Shown here in pieces: positions 1 to 10,360 of a stretch of DNA of 64,000 nt. This stretch comes from Guadua angustifolia (lineage: Eukaryota > Streptophyta > Magnoliopsida > Poales > Poaceae). The translations under genes and the position numbers were made by a program. Numbering within the stretch: the stretch's first letter is position 1; each line of letters begins with the position of its first letter. Under the pieces are notes generated by a model, which was not told where the DNA came from, ran no database searches, and saw only the letters and a program-made list of their open reading frames with translations. The stretch covers positions 2,170,001-2,234,000 of the forward strand of contig CM070511.1 of assembly GCA_036346375.1 (NCBI GenBank). The letters run 5' to 3'.

Positions 1-82
1 AATCTCGATAATTGAGACCATCGAAGATAACTAGGCAGCGAGGAACAGAAACAGTTCCTGAAGAAAAACCAGAAGATGACAT
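1..82 (-). CDS. Copia gag, N-terminus only (partial)
   Basis: The ATG is at 82-80 on the minus strand and the frame stays open to base 1 (27 codons). The end of the readable peptide has the FDGLNYRD pattern that opens the gag (UBN2/DUF4219-type) domain of plant Copia elements, where a Gly-x-Asn-Tyr-x-x-Trp core is usual. Gag would form the virus-like particle. The reading frame is too short for ORF callers, but its place downstream of LTR, PBS and leader makes it credible. The rest of gag-pol is outside the window. Confidence 0.7.
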   Translation of the reverse strand, partial: MSSSGFSSGTVSVPRCLVIFDGLNYRD

Positions 83-217
83 TTTTTTACCGGGCTCAAA
101 ACCTTTTCACTGGACTTAAATCGGTTTGAAGTTTAATCGCACCTGAGTAGATCCTAGTGGAGGGATCCAAGCAAAGAAAGCCTGCAGCTAGGTCAGCGTC
201 ACAGGCGATAGCCGGCG

Positions 218-334
218 GCCGGGTTTGCTTCACGAGTGACGGTGGCCAGGTCGGCGACGGCTTCACGGGCGGCGGCCGGGTCGATGACGGCGACACAGGC
301 GGCGGACGGGTCGATGACGGCGTCACAAAGCAGC
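218..334 (-). repeat. 30-bp tandem repeat in the Copia leader
   Basis: Units starting near 218, 245, 275 and 305 share a GC-rich core containing gggtcgatgacggcg variants. The spacing is 30 bp except for the first, 27 bp. On the minus strand a multiple of three gives a repeated peptide of the AVIDPAAA type, but this lies upstream of gag and I see no reason to call it coding. Confidence 0.6.
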
Positions 335-715
335 GGACAAGGTGATGGGAAGCCGGCGGTGCTATGAGGACAATGGGCGATGGGAAGATAGCGGTACCGC
401 AGGTGTCGGGCCGTTGGGTGGCTGCCAGAGGAGCACCAGGAGTCGAAGGCAGCCGGACAAGGCGACAAGAGGCCGTCGGTGCCGCGAAGACGACGTGCGG
501 CCTCAGAGGAACAACGCGTCGGCGGCAGCGGGGAGCCGAGCACCAGATGGCCGAGGAAACGAGCTCCGGTCAGAGGCAAGGTTCTTCCTCGCGTGCTGGA
601 ATAGAGGCGGCCGGTCGGGAGAAGGACGGTAGTCAGGCAACCAAAAGGCAACGAGAATAGCCACTGGGAAAAAGCACAAGTGCAACGCTGGTGAGGAACC
701 TAACCCTAAAACTTT

Positions 716-728
716 GGATCTGATACCA
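716..728 (-). other. Primer-binding site of the left Copia element
   Basis: The minus strand reads TGGTATCAGATCC, one base away from the complement of the 3' end of initiator methionine tRNA (TGGTATCAGAGCC), directly abutting the LTR end at 729. This is the usual primer for plant Copia elements. Confidence 0.8.
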
Positions 729-899
729 TATTATTAATAGCATTTGTATTCAACATGCGGCCAATGGGTCTGTATATATACATGTACAAGAGGGTATAGA
801 AGGAAAGGCTATATAAGGCAATATCTATACAAGGCAAACAATCTCTATATAAGACAACTAGCAATCTCTTATATAAGGTTACAAGGATGCTATCTAACA
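729..899 (-). repeat. 5' LTR of the left Copia element (171 bp)
   Basis: On the minus strand it starts TGTTAGATAGC at 899 and runs to the PBS at 728; the terminal CA is not intact. It contains several TATATAAG-like boxes (for example near 809-815 and 870-877) suitable as LTR promoters. At 171 bp it is short for Copia. No second copy is in the window. Confidence 0.7.
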
Positions 900-965
900 A
901 CATTGACCATAGAAAGGTAGCTTTCCTGAGGATTCTTGAGTCTCATGTTTTTTCTTCTTTTGCAG

Positions 966-1846
966 GAGGAAAATTGGGATTTTATTACAAGGAACATGAG
1001 ATTCTGCCTCCACTTCCAGGTTATTTTTGGCCTCACATTTTCTTTCCCTTTACTATCCAGTTTTTTATGTCATTGCTCATACAATATTCTCGTATATGCC
1101 TAGTTGGGTTTCACCGCTACGTTGTCGACAACTTCACCAGCGGATCTTTAGATGATATGGTGGAACATCAGATAGACGAGTTTGATCCTCCATCAGAGGT
1201 TTGAGTACATCACAACCTGTCAATGCCATCAAACGATTTAACATGCCAAACTTTCTTCAGACCGTTTAACAGAATTGATTTAGGTTCGCGCAATAATAGA
1301 AGGGCAGTTCCTGTCCATGAGGGGCCATGCGGAGAGATGCGGTCTGCCAGTGCCTCCAAAGCGGATTATAGCAACTGGTGGTGCATCGTCAAACCAGATC
1401 ATTCTCAAGACAATGGCATCCATTTTTGGCTGTCCAGTTTATACTGTTCAGAGGCCAGGTAAGTACAGAACAGCATATACGCTACTTATATATATATCAA
1501 TCTGCTCCTGCCTCATTATCCATCTTACAGTCTTAGAATAATAGACAGAGTCAATGTGCACGCTTGACGCTTCTCTATATATCGGTCAATTGATACAGAT
1601 TCTGCATCCCTGGGTGCTGCTCTAAGAGCAGCCCATGGGTGGCTCTGCAACCAGCAAGGCGAGTTCATGCCTGTCTCATGTGTGTATTCAGGCAGATTGG
1701 ATAGAACATCACTTAGCATGAAGCTGTCTGTTCCATTTGGGGACTGTGAGGGGGACATTGAGCTTTTGAACAACTATACATTGTTGACGAAGAAGAGGCT
1801 GGAGATTGAGCAGGAGCTTGTCGAGAGGTTTGGTCGGCGTGTGTGA
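966..1846 (+). CDS. XK2: Xylulose kinase (xylulokinase), last four exons
   Basis: Xylulokinase phosphorylates D-xylulose to xylulose 5-phosphate in the cytosol, feeding the pentose phosphate pathway. Exons 966-1019, 1104-1198, 1284-1458 and 1599-1846 have GT/AG borders, keep one frame across three introns, and end at TGA 1844-1846, giving the last 189 residues. Plant XK2 proteins are about 560 aa, so this is the C-terminal third. The peptide contains GFYYKEHEILPPLP, the glycine-rich ATGGASSNQI stretch of the FGGY C-terminal domain (ATP and substrate cleft), and the SASLGAALRAAHGW helix region typical of the plant enzyme. No frameshift or internal stop is present, so the gene may be functional if the upstream exons survive beyond the Copia insertion. 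Identification rests on remembered similarity to Arabidopsis XK2. Confidence 0.88.
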
Positions 1847-3506
1847 ATGCTAGTTATTGGTAACACTATTTTCCCAAAAAGTAAGCCTAGAAGTTATAGA
1901 AGTCTCGATGACAATAATGAACTATTGAAAATACATCTGCAGAAAAGGGTAATATAGAAATTGATTGAGTACAGTAGACGTAGAGTTTATACATCTACTG
2001 TTACCACTAAAACATAGGAAAATTGTGTATTAGGCCAGGATTTGTATTTTGTTAAGCATGTTTTATTCAGTATCCAATGCTTTGGCAAGTTTAGCTCAAA
2101 TTTTGAATCAGATCTAGCCTTCTTTCGCACTCTTTGGAAATCCCAATTGAGGACATTACTTAGCAGTTAGCAAAATTCTTGATGCCGCACATCGCCTTCC
2201 AATCGTAGGATATGTAGGCTGACTTTGTATTGAATATCCCATCAATACATTTCCCCCTTTTTTTGATAAATCAAACCCACTCACATATTCAACACTCAAA
2301 AGTCAAAATGCTGAGATGACACTATGACATGAACAAAGCAGGCTTTGTTCATGGATGATCCAAGGCAAATGCCATGCATGTTGTGCTGATGAATGCCATC
2401 CTACTCAACATGGTGAGGCTACACCAAGGATGGCCACCAAATTTGCAGAATCTAGTAGTCTGCTACTACTGCTACTTACCACTGCGTGCGCCTCTCCCAC
2501 TCCACTAGAAAATTAGTGGATTCTTAATTTCTTATTGCCACTACACTAGAAAATTATGTACTGTTAATGTGAGGCTCAAGCACACCTAGATACCTATGGC
2601 ACAATGTGCTTGCAAATAACAACCTCATCTTTCTCTGTTTCTCTTTTTACAAAACTATTATTGTTGCACTAAGTGCAGATACCTATTGGCCAGGCTTGAT
2701 GTCTATCCAAAACATTAGAATTACTCAAATAAATTTGTGTGTTTACTTGCAACTGAATGTATCGGAGAAAGGAACTGGAGGTGGACTGCGACTGGGATTG
2801 AATCCTTTAAAATGTATGAAAAGAAAGTAATGAAAGCGACTGTAACTATTTTGACACACCCTGTAATTAGCAGATAGAAGAAAAGATTAAAATGCAGTAT
2901 GTCTTTTTTGCTTTATACTTTAATGCTTTACCCCTTTCTCCCTTGAAATGGCACTCTACCATAAAGTGTTTCTTCGTGATCAAAAGCATAATTGAGGATT
3001 TTGTTTGCTTGAGTCACAGAATGAAAAATAAAATCTCACGCGTCACCACGCACGTTAAGGATAGTGAAGTAGTAGACTCTGGAAACTCAGCTACTTGAAG
3101 ACCACTGTCAAGTCTTAAGATGAAGAAAACCATTATTGTACGACTTTATCAAAACTCAAGTGTCACTGGAGCAGAAAATTTTCCCATTTTCTGAGCTTTT
3201 TGAAATAAACATTTATCACTGAATTTCACACGTGGATTATAAGATTGTTAACACAGTGACTCGGATGACACGTGGAAGCAATCATGGACCTCCTACTTGT
3301 AATAGACTAATAGGCTGAGTCAACTTCCATGTCACTCGTGCGCCGATCAATCCTTCGCATCATGCAATGTACACTCACAGCCACGCCACTGTTGGGGCCC
3401 CACAAACAGAATCCAACTAGCTTTTCAAGTGGAAATGTACGCTGCGCTTCAGCCGAAAACTTCATTCATGACTGAATTTTCTTTAGTAAAAAAATAGAAA
3501 AGAAGG
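1847..3506. other. Intergenic, 3' side of xylulose kinase
   Basis: AT-rich sequence with no credible ORF. The first few hundred bases probably hold the 3' UTR of the kinase gene. Short repeats of a cactagaaaatta motif occur near 2499 and 2552. I recognise no element here before the Copia LTR at 3507. Confidence 0.5.
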
Positions 3507-3727
3507 CGTTAAGAAATATCTATCGTAGGATTTGTGGGCGAATCCCGAAACTGACCCTGAAGGGTTTAAGCTATAAATATAGCACCCTATCGTACAAGAG
3601 ATCAATCAATAATAAGAAACAAAGTTCATATATATTCCCTGTATCCTGTGTTCATGTATTGTGATGATTCTTTCGGTATTTTTGATCGGTATTAGGATTG
3701 ATCTATCACAATCATCTATATTATTCA
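3507..3727 (+). repeat. 5' LTR of Copia E
   Basis: Begins near cgttaagaaatatc (the expected TG appears mutated to CG) and ends ttattca. It contains a TATA box (ctataaatatagc, about 3570) and the shared segment gagatcaatcaataataag. It is followed after three bases by cgttatcagcacg (3731-3743), the downstream PBS-region motif typical of a common grass Copia group. Confidence 0.78.
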
Positions 3728-4050
3728 AGACGTTATCAGCACGAAGCTTTTCAAGTGTCACCAGGATTTTTTTTTATTCCCCATGCTATTAGATCGATTT
3801 AGTAGATTGTTTGCTAGCTCCCTAGATTAGATCGGTTTAATCTTATTTAGGGTCCTAGATCGGTGTCCTGCATGAGCTCCATGATCCTTGATTAATCTAT
3901 TGCCTATCTGCTCTTGCACTAGTACATGATGCTTTCTCATACAAGCTGCTTCGTATTGGATATAGGAATCTAGCATGATAGGCTTTGAGTTCAACCAATT
4001 CTAATCTGCAAATGAAAAGGCAGTCAATCCGTCATGAACCTGTAGTTCAC

Positions 4051-4442
4051 TGTAATGACCTCGGAACAGAGAACAATCTGCCGAGCGAAACATGATAGAA
4101 AAGGGGGAAAAGTCGGAGGAGAGAAGAAGCTTGGGAAAGAAGAAAGAGCACGAGGAGGGAGAGGATTCAATCCATTTCTCTTTCTTACTCCTTCAGTTAC
4201 GATTACAACCTCTTATACACTTGAGTTTCACCCCTTTTCACCACCCAGTAACAACCACCAAAGACAGAATTCAAATCTACCGCTTATAATAATTTCTTTT
4301 TGAAAACACTATTCAACATCATCAAGTCTCGAGTGCCGTTAGATTCTTTCCGCTTCCATCTGTACCCTCCATTTTGTCGCTCGACTCAGAAAGACTCCCC
4401 GCTGCAATCACCTTCTCCCGCCTCTTGCTCACCAAACTGCCA
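4051..4442 (-). repeat. 3' LTR of chromovirus A
   Basis: Plus-strand ends are TGTAATGACC and accaaactgcca. It matches 24891-25281 along its length. A purine-rich tract on the minus strand (about 4443-4475) sits where the polypurine tract should be. Confidence 0.8.
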
Positions 4443-5194
4443 TCTCGACCAGGCCTCCTGACACTACCCCCGCCAGCAAATTCTGCTTGTCCCCAAGCAT
4501 GAGCATATGGAAAACTTTGTTTGACAACATTTAAGTCTTCCCATGTAGCCATCTCCTCCGGAATGTTAGACCATTTAATGAGGACTTAAGGAATTGCTGA
4601 GTTGCCCTTTTTAACCAAAAACTTATCCAGAATTGCCTCTGGTTCTACTGATTGCATATTGAGATCTGCAACACCAGGTGGATTATGGAAGATTGGTGTA
4701 TAATCTGGAGCAAATGCCTTAAGTTGAGAGACATGAAAAAGCAGATGTATTTGACTGCCTGGAGGTAGTTCCAACTTGTAAGACGCCGGACCAATCTTAT
4801 CAACCACCTGATATGGACCAAAATATTTGAATGCCAGTTTAGGAAATGGTCTATTAACCACTGAAGATTGTGCATAAGGTTGAAGCTTCAAATAAACTTG
4901 TTCACCTATTTGAAATTGCTAATCAGAACGTTTGCGATTAGCTTGAATCTTCATCTAGTTTTGCGCCGATGCTAAATGATGTTTTAGAAGTGCAAGCCGT
5001 GTAGCTCTTTCCTCCAGAAAGTCCTTTATGGACTGATTCACCACTGCGTTAGATTTCAACATTGTGCCATATCTTGGTTCGGAACCATATAATGCTTTAA
5101 ATGGAGAACACCCCAAGGCTGTAGATAACAGGTGTTATACCAAAACTCTGCCATTGCCAACCATTTGTGCCATCTAGTGGGATTGGAATGCACA
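4322..5194 (-). pseudogene. Chromovirus A integrase C-terminus and chromodomain
   Basis: This continues the integrase beyond B's insertion site. It encodes an SPFKALYGSEP segment, then the GPY/F module (KYFGPYQVVDKIGPASYKLELP), then a chromodomain with a TWEDLNVVKQSFP end (4552-4500). Stops near 4620, 4920 and 4955 break it, and a frame change is visible just left of the insertion. Chromodomains of this group bind modified histone H3 and steer integration to heterochromatin; here that role is historical. Confidence 0.8.
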
Positions 5195-5876
5195 GCTGTA
5201 GAATCAAGGATAACCGACTAGGGGGGGTGAATAGGAGGTTTCTAAAATTAATCTATCCGAATTTCAATTTGCAAGATCACTAAGCACAAGTTGCAATTTT
5301 AACACCTAGCACTTCTAGTGATCACTAAATTATCCCAACTACTCAAGTAGACAAAATACAATTCGATACTAAAAAAGATACTCAATTTGCTTGAAATAAA
5401 ACTTTTCTCAAGAGAATAAGAAATGCAAACCACAATTGATGAACACACGAATTTATCCCATGGTCTCGGAGACTTGTCGGTCTCCCCTACTCCACGTTTA
5501 GGTGACTTGAACTTATTCAAGTCGGCTCCACCCGTTTGAGCCTTCCTCGATTACTCGTGGTAGCTCTTCCCCACTCTGGGTAGGCGAACTCCTTACCTTC
5601 ACAACCGATCGGGTCTTCTCACAAGTTTCTTTAAGAAGATCACAGATTCCACACGCCTCCAAACCATCTAGGAGGCGGCAACCTCCAAGAGTAACAAGTT
5701 TTAACGCTTGCTTGAGGTCGAATTGAGTGTCTAAAGGCTCACACTAAATGCAACACTCAATTTTTCTCCTTATTTGCTCAAAATGTGAATTGAATGCACT
5801 AAAGAGAGGAGAATGGCTTTGCTAGAGCTCAAGTATCTTCAATAATGGCCAACCATAAAACCTAGCCGTTGAGTTC

Positions 5877-6532
5877 TGTCGATGATCGGGATCGCCTGAC
5901 CGCAAATGTGAAAATAGGGTTAGTGTGAATGGGGGACCCGGAAAGAGCTGCGCTCAACGATGGATCAGATGTAGGTCGGGGCGAGGCATCAACAAGCAAA
6001 AGACAGTGGGTTATACTGGTTCGAGCCCCCACGAGGGTAACAGCCCTACTCCAGTCTTCTTCTGAGGTGGAGGAATTCACTAGTCGTGAGTACAGAGAGT
6101 GGATTACAGCTCGGACTTGAGCGTTTTGGTGGTGTCTACTGGTCTAGTGCTTGTGCGCTGATGCTGTGTTGTTTTTTTGTCGTTATGCTTTAGGGGATTT
6201 TATACCCTTCTCAGCCGTTACAAGAAACGGCCAAGAGAGATTCCCGGGGTAGTGCATGGCGTGCAATGAAGACGTGCTGCAACCGTCCCGGATCTGGCAC
6301 CCACGTCCACCTTAACCCCGGGATCTTCGGTCTTGGTAACCACCGAGTAAACGCACGCCCCCGAGCCAAGGTCAAGGTCGTGCGGGGACAGAACCCCCCA
6401 CTGCCCAAGCTCGAGGTCGTGCGGGAATCAGCATCGTTTAGGTCGTGGTCGAGGCCCCTTGCTGCGTTGTCCCGAGCTGGGGACCCTGTTGACCGTCCGT
6501 TGACTTTGTCAGAGGTTTCTCAGACCCCGACA
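5877..6532 (-). repeat. 3' LTR of Gypsy D
   Basis: Runs from tgtcgatgatcggg to ccccgaca, with inverted tgtcg/cgaca ends. A minus-strand purine tract at 6533-6548 (ctcgggggctagc) abuts it as polypurine tract. Confidence 0.92.
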
Positions 6533-6903
6533 GCTAGCCCCCGAGGCTCAAGGTCGTGGCAAGAGCTTGGGTCGACCTCGAGCCTCCCCATACAGATAGA
6601 GGGGACTGTTTTCTGGAACTTTCGAGCCCGAAGTCGAGGTCGGGCGGAGACCTACCGCCAGGCCTTGGCAACGTTACACCTGGCGGCCCTTGATCTTCAG
6701 AACTTTGGTACGAACAAGATCGGACAGTGGAACCATTCGCAACGCCTTTTGAGGTGCCCTATCCTCCGGTCTGCAGCGCACCGGGCTTATAAACTCAAGA
6801 TTATCGCAACATTGAATAACTCTCGACTTCTTTGCAGCCTTCTCCTCCCAACTCCTTGCTCGAGCCCTTCTTCCTCCTCCGACCAAACTTTCCCTCAACT
6901 GCC

Positions 6904-8005
6904 ATGGCCAAACTCGGGAAGAGTTCTCTGACGGCGGCGAGGATGAGAGAGCTTGAGGGCTTGGGGCTGTTGGACCCGGCGACATGGCGGCTGCCGGACG
7001 GAGAGACCGAGCCACAGCCGCGGGATGACGAGCTCGTTAGCACGGAGCACTACATGCTCTTCGGCTTGCGGACGCCGGAGAGTGACTTCCTTACAGCCGT
7101 TCTCGCACAATGCGAGATCGAGCTTATCAATTTGGTACCTAACTCCATCCTCCTTCTTTCTGTCTTTTCTCACCTGTGCGAGGGGTTCCTTGGAATCCTT
7201 CCCACCCCCTCGCTTTTCTTCTGTTTCTTCTCCCTCTTTCGCACCGAGAAGGACCCCGTGGTCGGATGCCTCAACTTCCGGCTGCGAACGGGGATCCCTT
7301 GGTCTTTCCCCCAAATGCGCCCTCGTGACTCCCTCGGCCCATGAACCGAGCGGTGGTTCTACTGGCGGGTGAAGGCAGCCTGTTGGCGTTCGACGGAGCC
7401 CCATCAACGGAAGAAGCAGACCGGGAGGCGCGCACTGGAGGACGATCAAGAGGCCATCGCCGCCATTCACATCTGCGCTTCACGGGGTCTCACCGGGCAG
7501 GCCATCGCCAATGACTTTCTGAGGAGCCAGGTGTTCCCTCTGCGAAAGAGGTTGCACCCGTTCTTCGAGATCAAAGGACGCGACGACCTCACCCATGAGG
7601 GGACATCTGGTAAGCCGTCCCAGCCTGAAGCTTGCGCCAGCTTAGATCTTTGGGTTCCTTTGATGAGTTGATTTTTCCAGCATCGCCGAAGGAATCTTGG
7701 ATCGCCGCCCGAATGAGCGAGATGTTCGGGAAGGCAGCGAACGACTACACCCTCGACGAACCCGTTCCGAGGAACATGCTACGTCGAAAAGCCGAGGTAA
7801 GCGGCCTTGAACCGAGCTTCTTAGTCGGCGTACGCCTAGAGCCTTCCTTGATTCTTTGTTGCACCTGCAGGACAAGCTTGAATTGCTTGAAACGGCGAGG
7901 AAGATGTTGCCGCTGCCCGAGGCAGGCAAGGGCAAGAAGACGGGCAAGAGGCCAGCCCCAGACGGAGTGAGCAGCAAAGGCCCGAAGAAGCAACACGTCG
8001 AGTAG
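6904..8005 (+). CDS. Antisense gene inside Gypsy D (PF04195-type domain), one in-frame stop
   Basis: A spliced plus-strand gene lies opposite to D's polyprotein. The ATG at 6904 follows a TATA-like box (cttataaac, 6785-6793). Exons 6904-7609, 7681-7796 and 7871-8005 have GT/AG borders, keep one frame (319 codons with stop) and end at TAG 8003-8005. Exon 1 carries the NSILLLSVFSHLCEGFLGI region, which I recognise as the putative gypsy-type transposon domain (PF04195, 'Transposase_28'), then a RWFYWRV segment. A single TGA at 7342-7344 (codon 147) falls between them and probably replaces Trp or Arg. The C-terminus is Lys-rich. Function is unknown; antisense ORFs of this kind are known downstream of pol in grass Tat elements. 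Alternative: the gene continues into the coiled-coil frame at 9165. Confidence 0.72.
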
Positions 8006-9164
8006 GGCGACCGCACGATGGTGAGTATCCTTGGTCGAGCCCCCGAGCACTTTTTGCTCGTGCTCTTTCTGCCTCCTGACGTGCCTTTCAACCCACAGCA
8101 GCAGAGCGTTGCAGCCGCCGCCAGGACTTCAACCGAAGATCTGGATCCATCGCGGGCCCCAAGGTCGCAAGCTCGAGGCTCCCGAGGAAGGGACACCTCT
8201 TCACACCTAGGGCGCCAAGAGCCCCGCCAGCCCCCTGCGAAGCGGAGACTGCAGACCCAGGTACACCACCAGCCCTTGGCTTTGCCTAGTTTCCTCTCTA
8301 CCTCTCTAGCTTAGCAGTCTTTCTTTATCGCAGACCTTGAGCGCTCGAGCTCAATGCTTGCCCATCCTGACGATGATTGTTGTCCAGGGCGAATCTGAGT
8401 CCGATGAAGAGGAGTCCTCCTACATGCTGGTGCCCCGCCAGCCCTCGAACCGGGGGCGCACCCCCCAGGCCCCTAGAGTTGGGCCACAGTTGGGGAGTTC
8501 GACCAGGGACTCGATGACCTGGTCGAGGACGACGTTGAGCCCACGGCCATTGAAGATGATGCCGCCGGCTCCGCGGATGCTGAGGACGGTGCTGACCTGT
8601 CTGAGGCCGCCTAAGGAGATGGCGCCGGGGTTGCCCCAACCACGGCCGTCGAGACCACCCCAACCGTGGCGGTCGAGACTCCCCGAGCTGCTGACTCTGA
8701 AGTCGTTCTGACCACGGTGAGCACGGAGGACCGAGCTGTGGACCAGGCCAGGACCACCGCAGGGGAGGGGGCTAAAGACCCTCCAACTGCGGGGGACAAG
8801 GCCGAAGTCGCCACCGGGACCGAGCTTGGGGGCGGGTCGAGCCCACTCGAAGAGGAAGCTCGAGGCGCGGCCGCCCTGACGGGAGCACACGAAGGCCTCA
8901 CCCCGACGACCAGTGGCGGCGATGGCGACACGCCCAGAACGTCGGGCGATGACCCGCCGAGTACTCACGTGCAATCTTCGAGGGCTGTCTTATCCACATA
9001 CTTGAGTTTCTTCAAACCTTGGCTCGAATTTTCCCTTTTTCCTTCTTTCTCTTTCTTCTGGCGAGTATCGTGTTGACCCTTGAGCCCTCAGCCATCGGCT
9101 CGATCACCCAAAATTCGCAAGGCCTTGAGACGCATCTTGACGCTACCGAGGGCCTTGCTCGACG
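8006..9164 (+). other. Antisense-gene continuation or spacer in Gypsy D
   Basis: GC-rich sequence with plus-strand open stretches rich in Glu, Thr, Ala and Pro (for example 8666-8990) and several GT/AG pairs (gtgagt at 8021 and 8717, ag at 8100). It may hold further exons linking the PF04195-type gene to the coiled-coil frame at 9165, but I cannot choose a single exon set. Confidence 0.4.
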
Positions 9165-9692
9165 ATGCCTTTGGAGGCCCGGGAGACGGCACGCTCCAAG
9201 CTCGTGGAGGACTTGCAAGCCAAGCGGGAGGAGGTCGCGCAAAAGGTGACAGACGACTCCAACGAGATCGCCGGCCTCCGCAAGGTGGTGAAGACGCTCG
9301 AGGCTTCCCACAAGTCCGAGCTGGAGTGGGCCATCGCCTCGGAGCGGGACCACGCGCACAAGGCCGTCGAGGATGAGCGCGCGAGGTCGGCCAAGGCGCT
9401 CGAGGTCGAGCGAGCCAAAGCCGAAGAACTAAGCAAGGCCGCTGTGGACCAAGCAGCCACCGCGTCGAGGGCCTCCCCTGAGCTCGAGGCCAAGGTTCAA
9501 GAGCTCGAGGAGAAGCTGGGTCGGGCGAGCAAGACGGCCAAGAGCGCCTTGTCCCAACTTCAAGAAGAACGACGCCGCGCCGCCAAAGCCTCTACCGAAG
9601 CCCTCCGACTTCAGGGCGAGCTCTCGACGTTGAGGGCCAAGGTCACCGAGCTCGAGCAGGAGAAGCTCACGCGTGAGATGGCTGCTTTGTAA
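9165..9692 (+). CDS. Coiled-coil protein (antisense ORF of Gypsy D)
   Basis: An open frame of 175 codons from ATG 9165 to TAA 9690-9692. The protein is almost wholly Ala/Glu/Lys/Arg/Leu with heptad spacing (for example ELEAKVQELEEKLGRASKTA and LSTLRAKVTELEQEKL), predicting one long coiled coil and no catalytic motif. In the PF04195-type antisense genes of grass elements a C-terminal coiled coil is common, so this may be the last exon of the gene starting at 6904. It could also be a separate ORF. No role is known. Confidence 0.55.
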   Translation: MPLEARETARSKLVEDLQAKREEVAQKVTDDSNEIAGLRKVVKTLEASHKSELEWAIASERDHAHKAVEDERARSAKALEVERAKAEELSKAAVDQAATASRASPELEAKVQELEEKLGRASKTAKSALSQLQEERRRAAKASTEALRLQGELSTLRAKVTELEQEKLTREMAAL

Positions 9693-10360
9693 ATAGGGCT
9701 AGATTTCCAGTAAGCAAGACCTTTTGTAAGACAAAAAAGGTTCAATGGAATGACATTATTATGGCAAGAATAGTTTAACGTCTTGGTTTGCTTTATCATT
9801 TCTCGACCAATAGATTCTCTCCTAATCGTGCACTTAGCCTTTTCTGGTCATGGTATATCTCGTCCAGTCCCCGTTGGGCTCAAGGTCGAGCGACGCCGGC
9901 CTTGGGCGCAAGTTAGAAACCTGTAGAGACCATGTCCTGCGAGACCGAGAAAAACCCACAAGGAGCATAACATATGCGCACGAGGAAAAACTTAGGCTCT
10001 AGAGTGTTAGGATTGCTTCTAGACCAAGCCGGTCGAGTCCTGACAATGATTTGCGCCTTGCTCGTTGGACCGAGGCACGGGCTTAGTTCGAACCCTGGCA
10101 CAGGGGGAGCGGTGATGCGAAGAGATTCGGCTTACAAGCAGCTCGACCACTGGGGGTGAACGTTTAAGCCCCCGACACCCGGGCCAAGAGCAAGCGTGCT
10201 CGCCAAAGGACTCAAAGAAGCCCCGCATTCAAGTCAGCACAAAATATAGAATGTAGAAAAAAGGTCGTGAAAACATGACAAGCAAACAACAGCTTTATTG
10301 AAATCTGAGGTAAAAAGTTGTTACACATAGAATTTTCGAAGCTGGTCGATGTTCCACGAG

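Larger units (their letters stand above)
1..899 (-). mobile_element. Copia LTR retrotransposon, 5' end (runs off the left edge)
   Basis: Read on the minus strand, this is a 171-bp LTR, then a primer-binding site, a GC-rich leader of about 630 bp, and the first codons of a Copia gag that leaves the window at base 1. The order LTR, PBS, leader, gag fixes the orientation. The element lies in what must be an intron of the xylulose kinase gene, because sequence from 900 to the acceptor at 965 reads as intron and the next exon starts at 966. It is antisense to that gene. The 5-bp target duplication should be bases 900-904 (acatt), but its partner lies outside the window. I cannot say whether the whole element is intact. 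Confidence 0.8.

Noticed and set aside
199..660. Overlapping open frames on both strands near the left edge
   Set aside because: They lie in the GC-rich leader of the Copia element between PBS and gag; frames on both strands are a composition effect.
6022..6052. tRNA B-box-like ggttcgagcc in the LTRs of D (also near 16244)
   Set aside because: No A box or clover-leaf around it; it is a chance match in LTR sequence present in both copies.
7271..8974. Long minus-strand open frames opposite the antisense gene of element D
   Set aside because: They mirror the GC-rich plus-strand exons and contain no known motif; the plus-strand frame has splice sites and a recognised domain.
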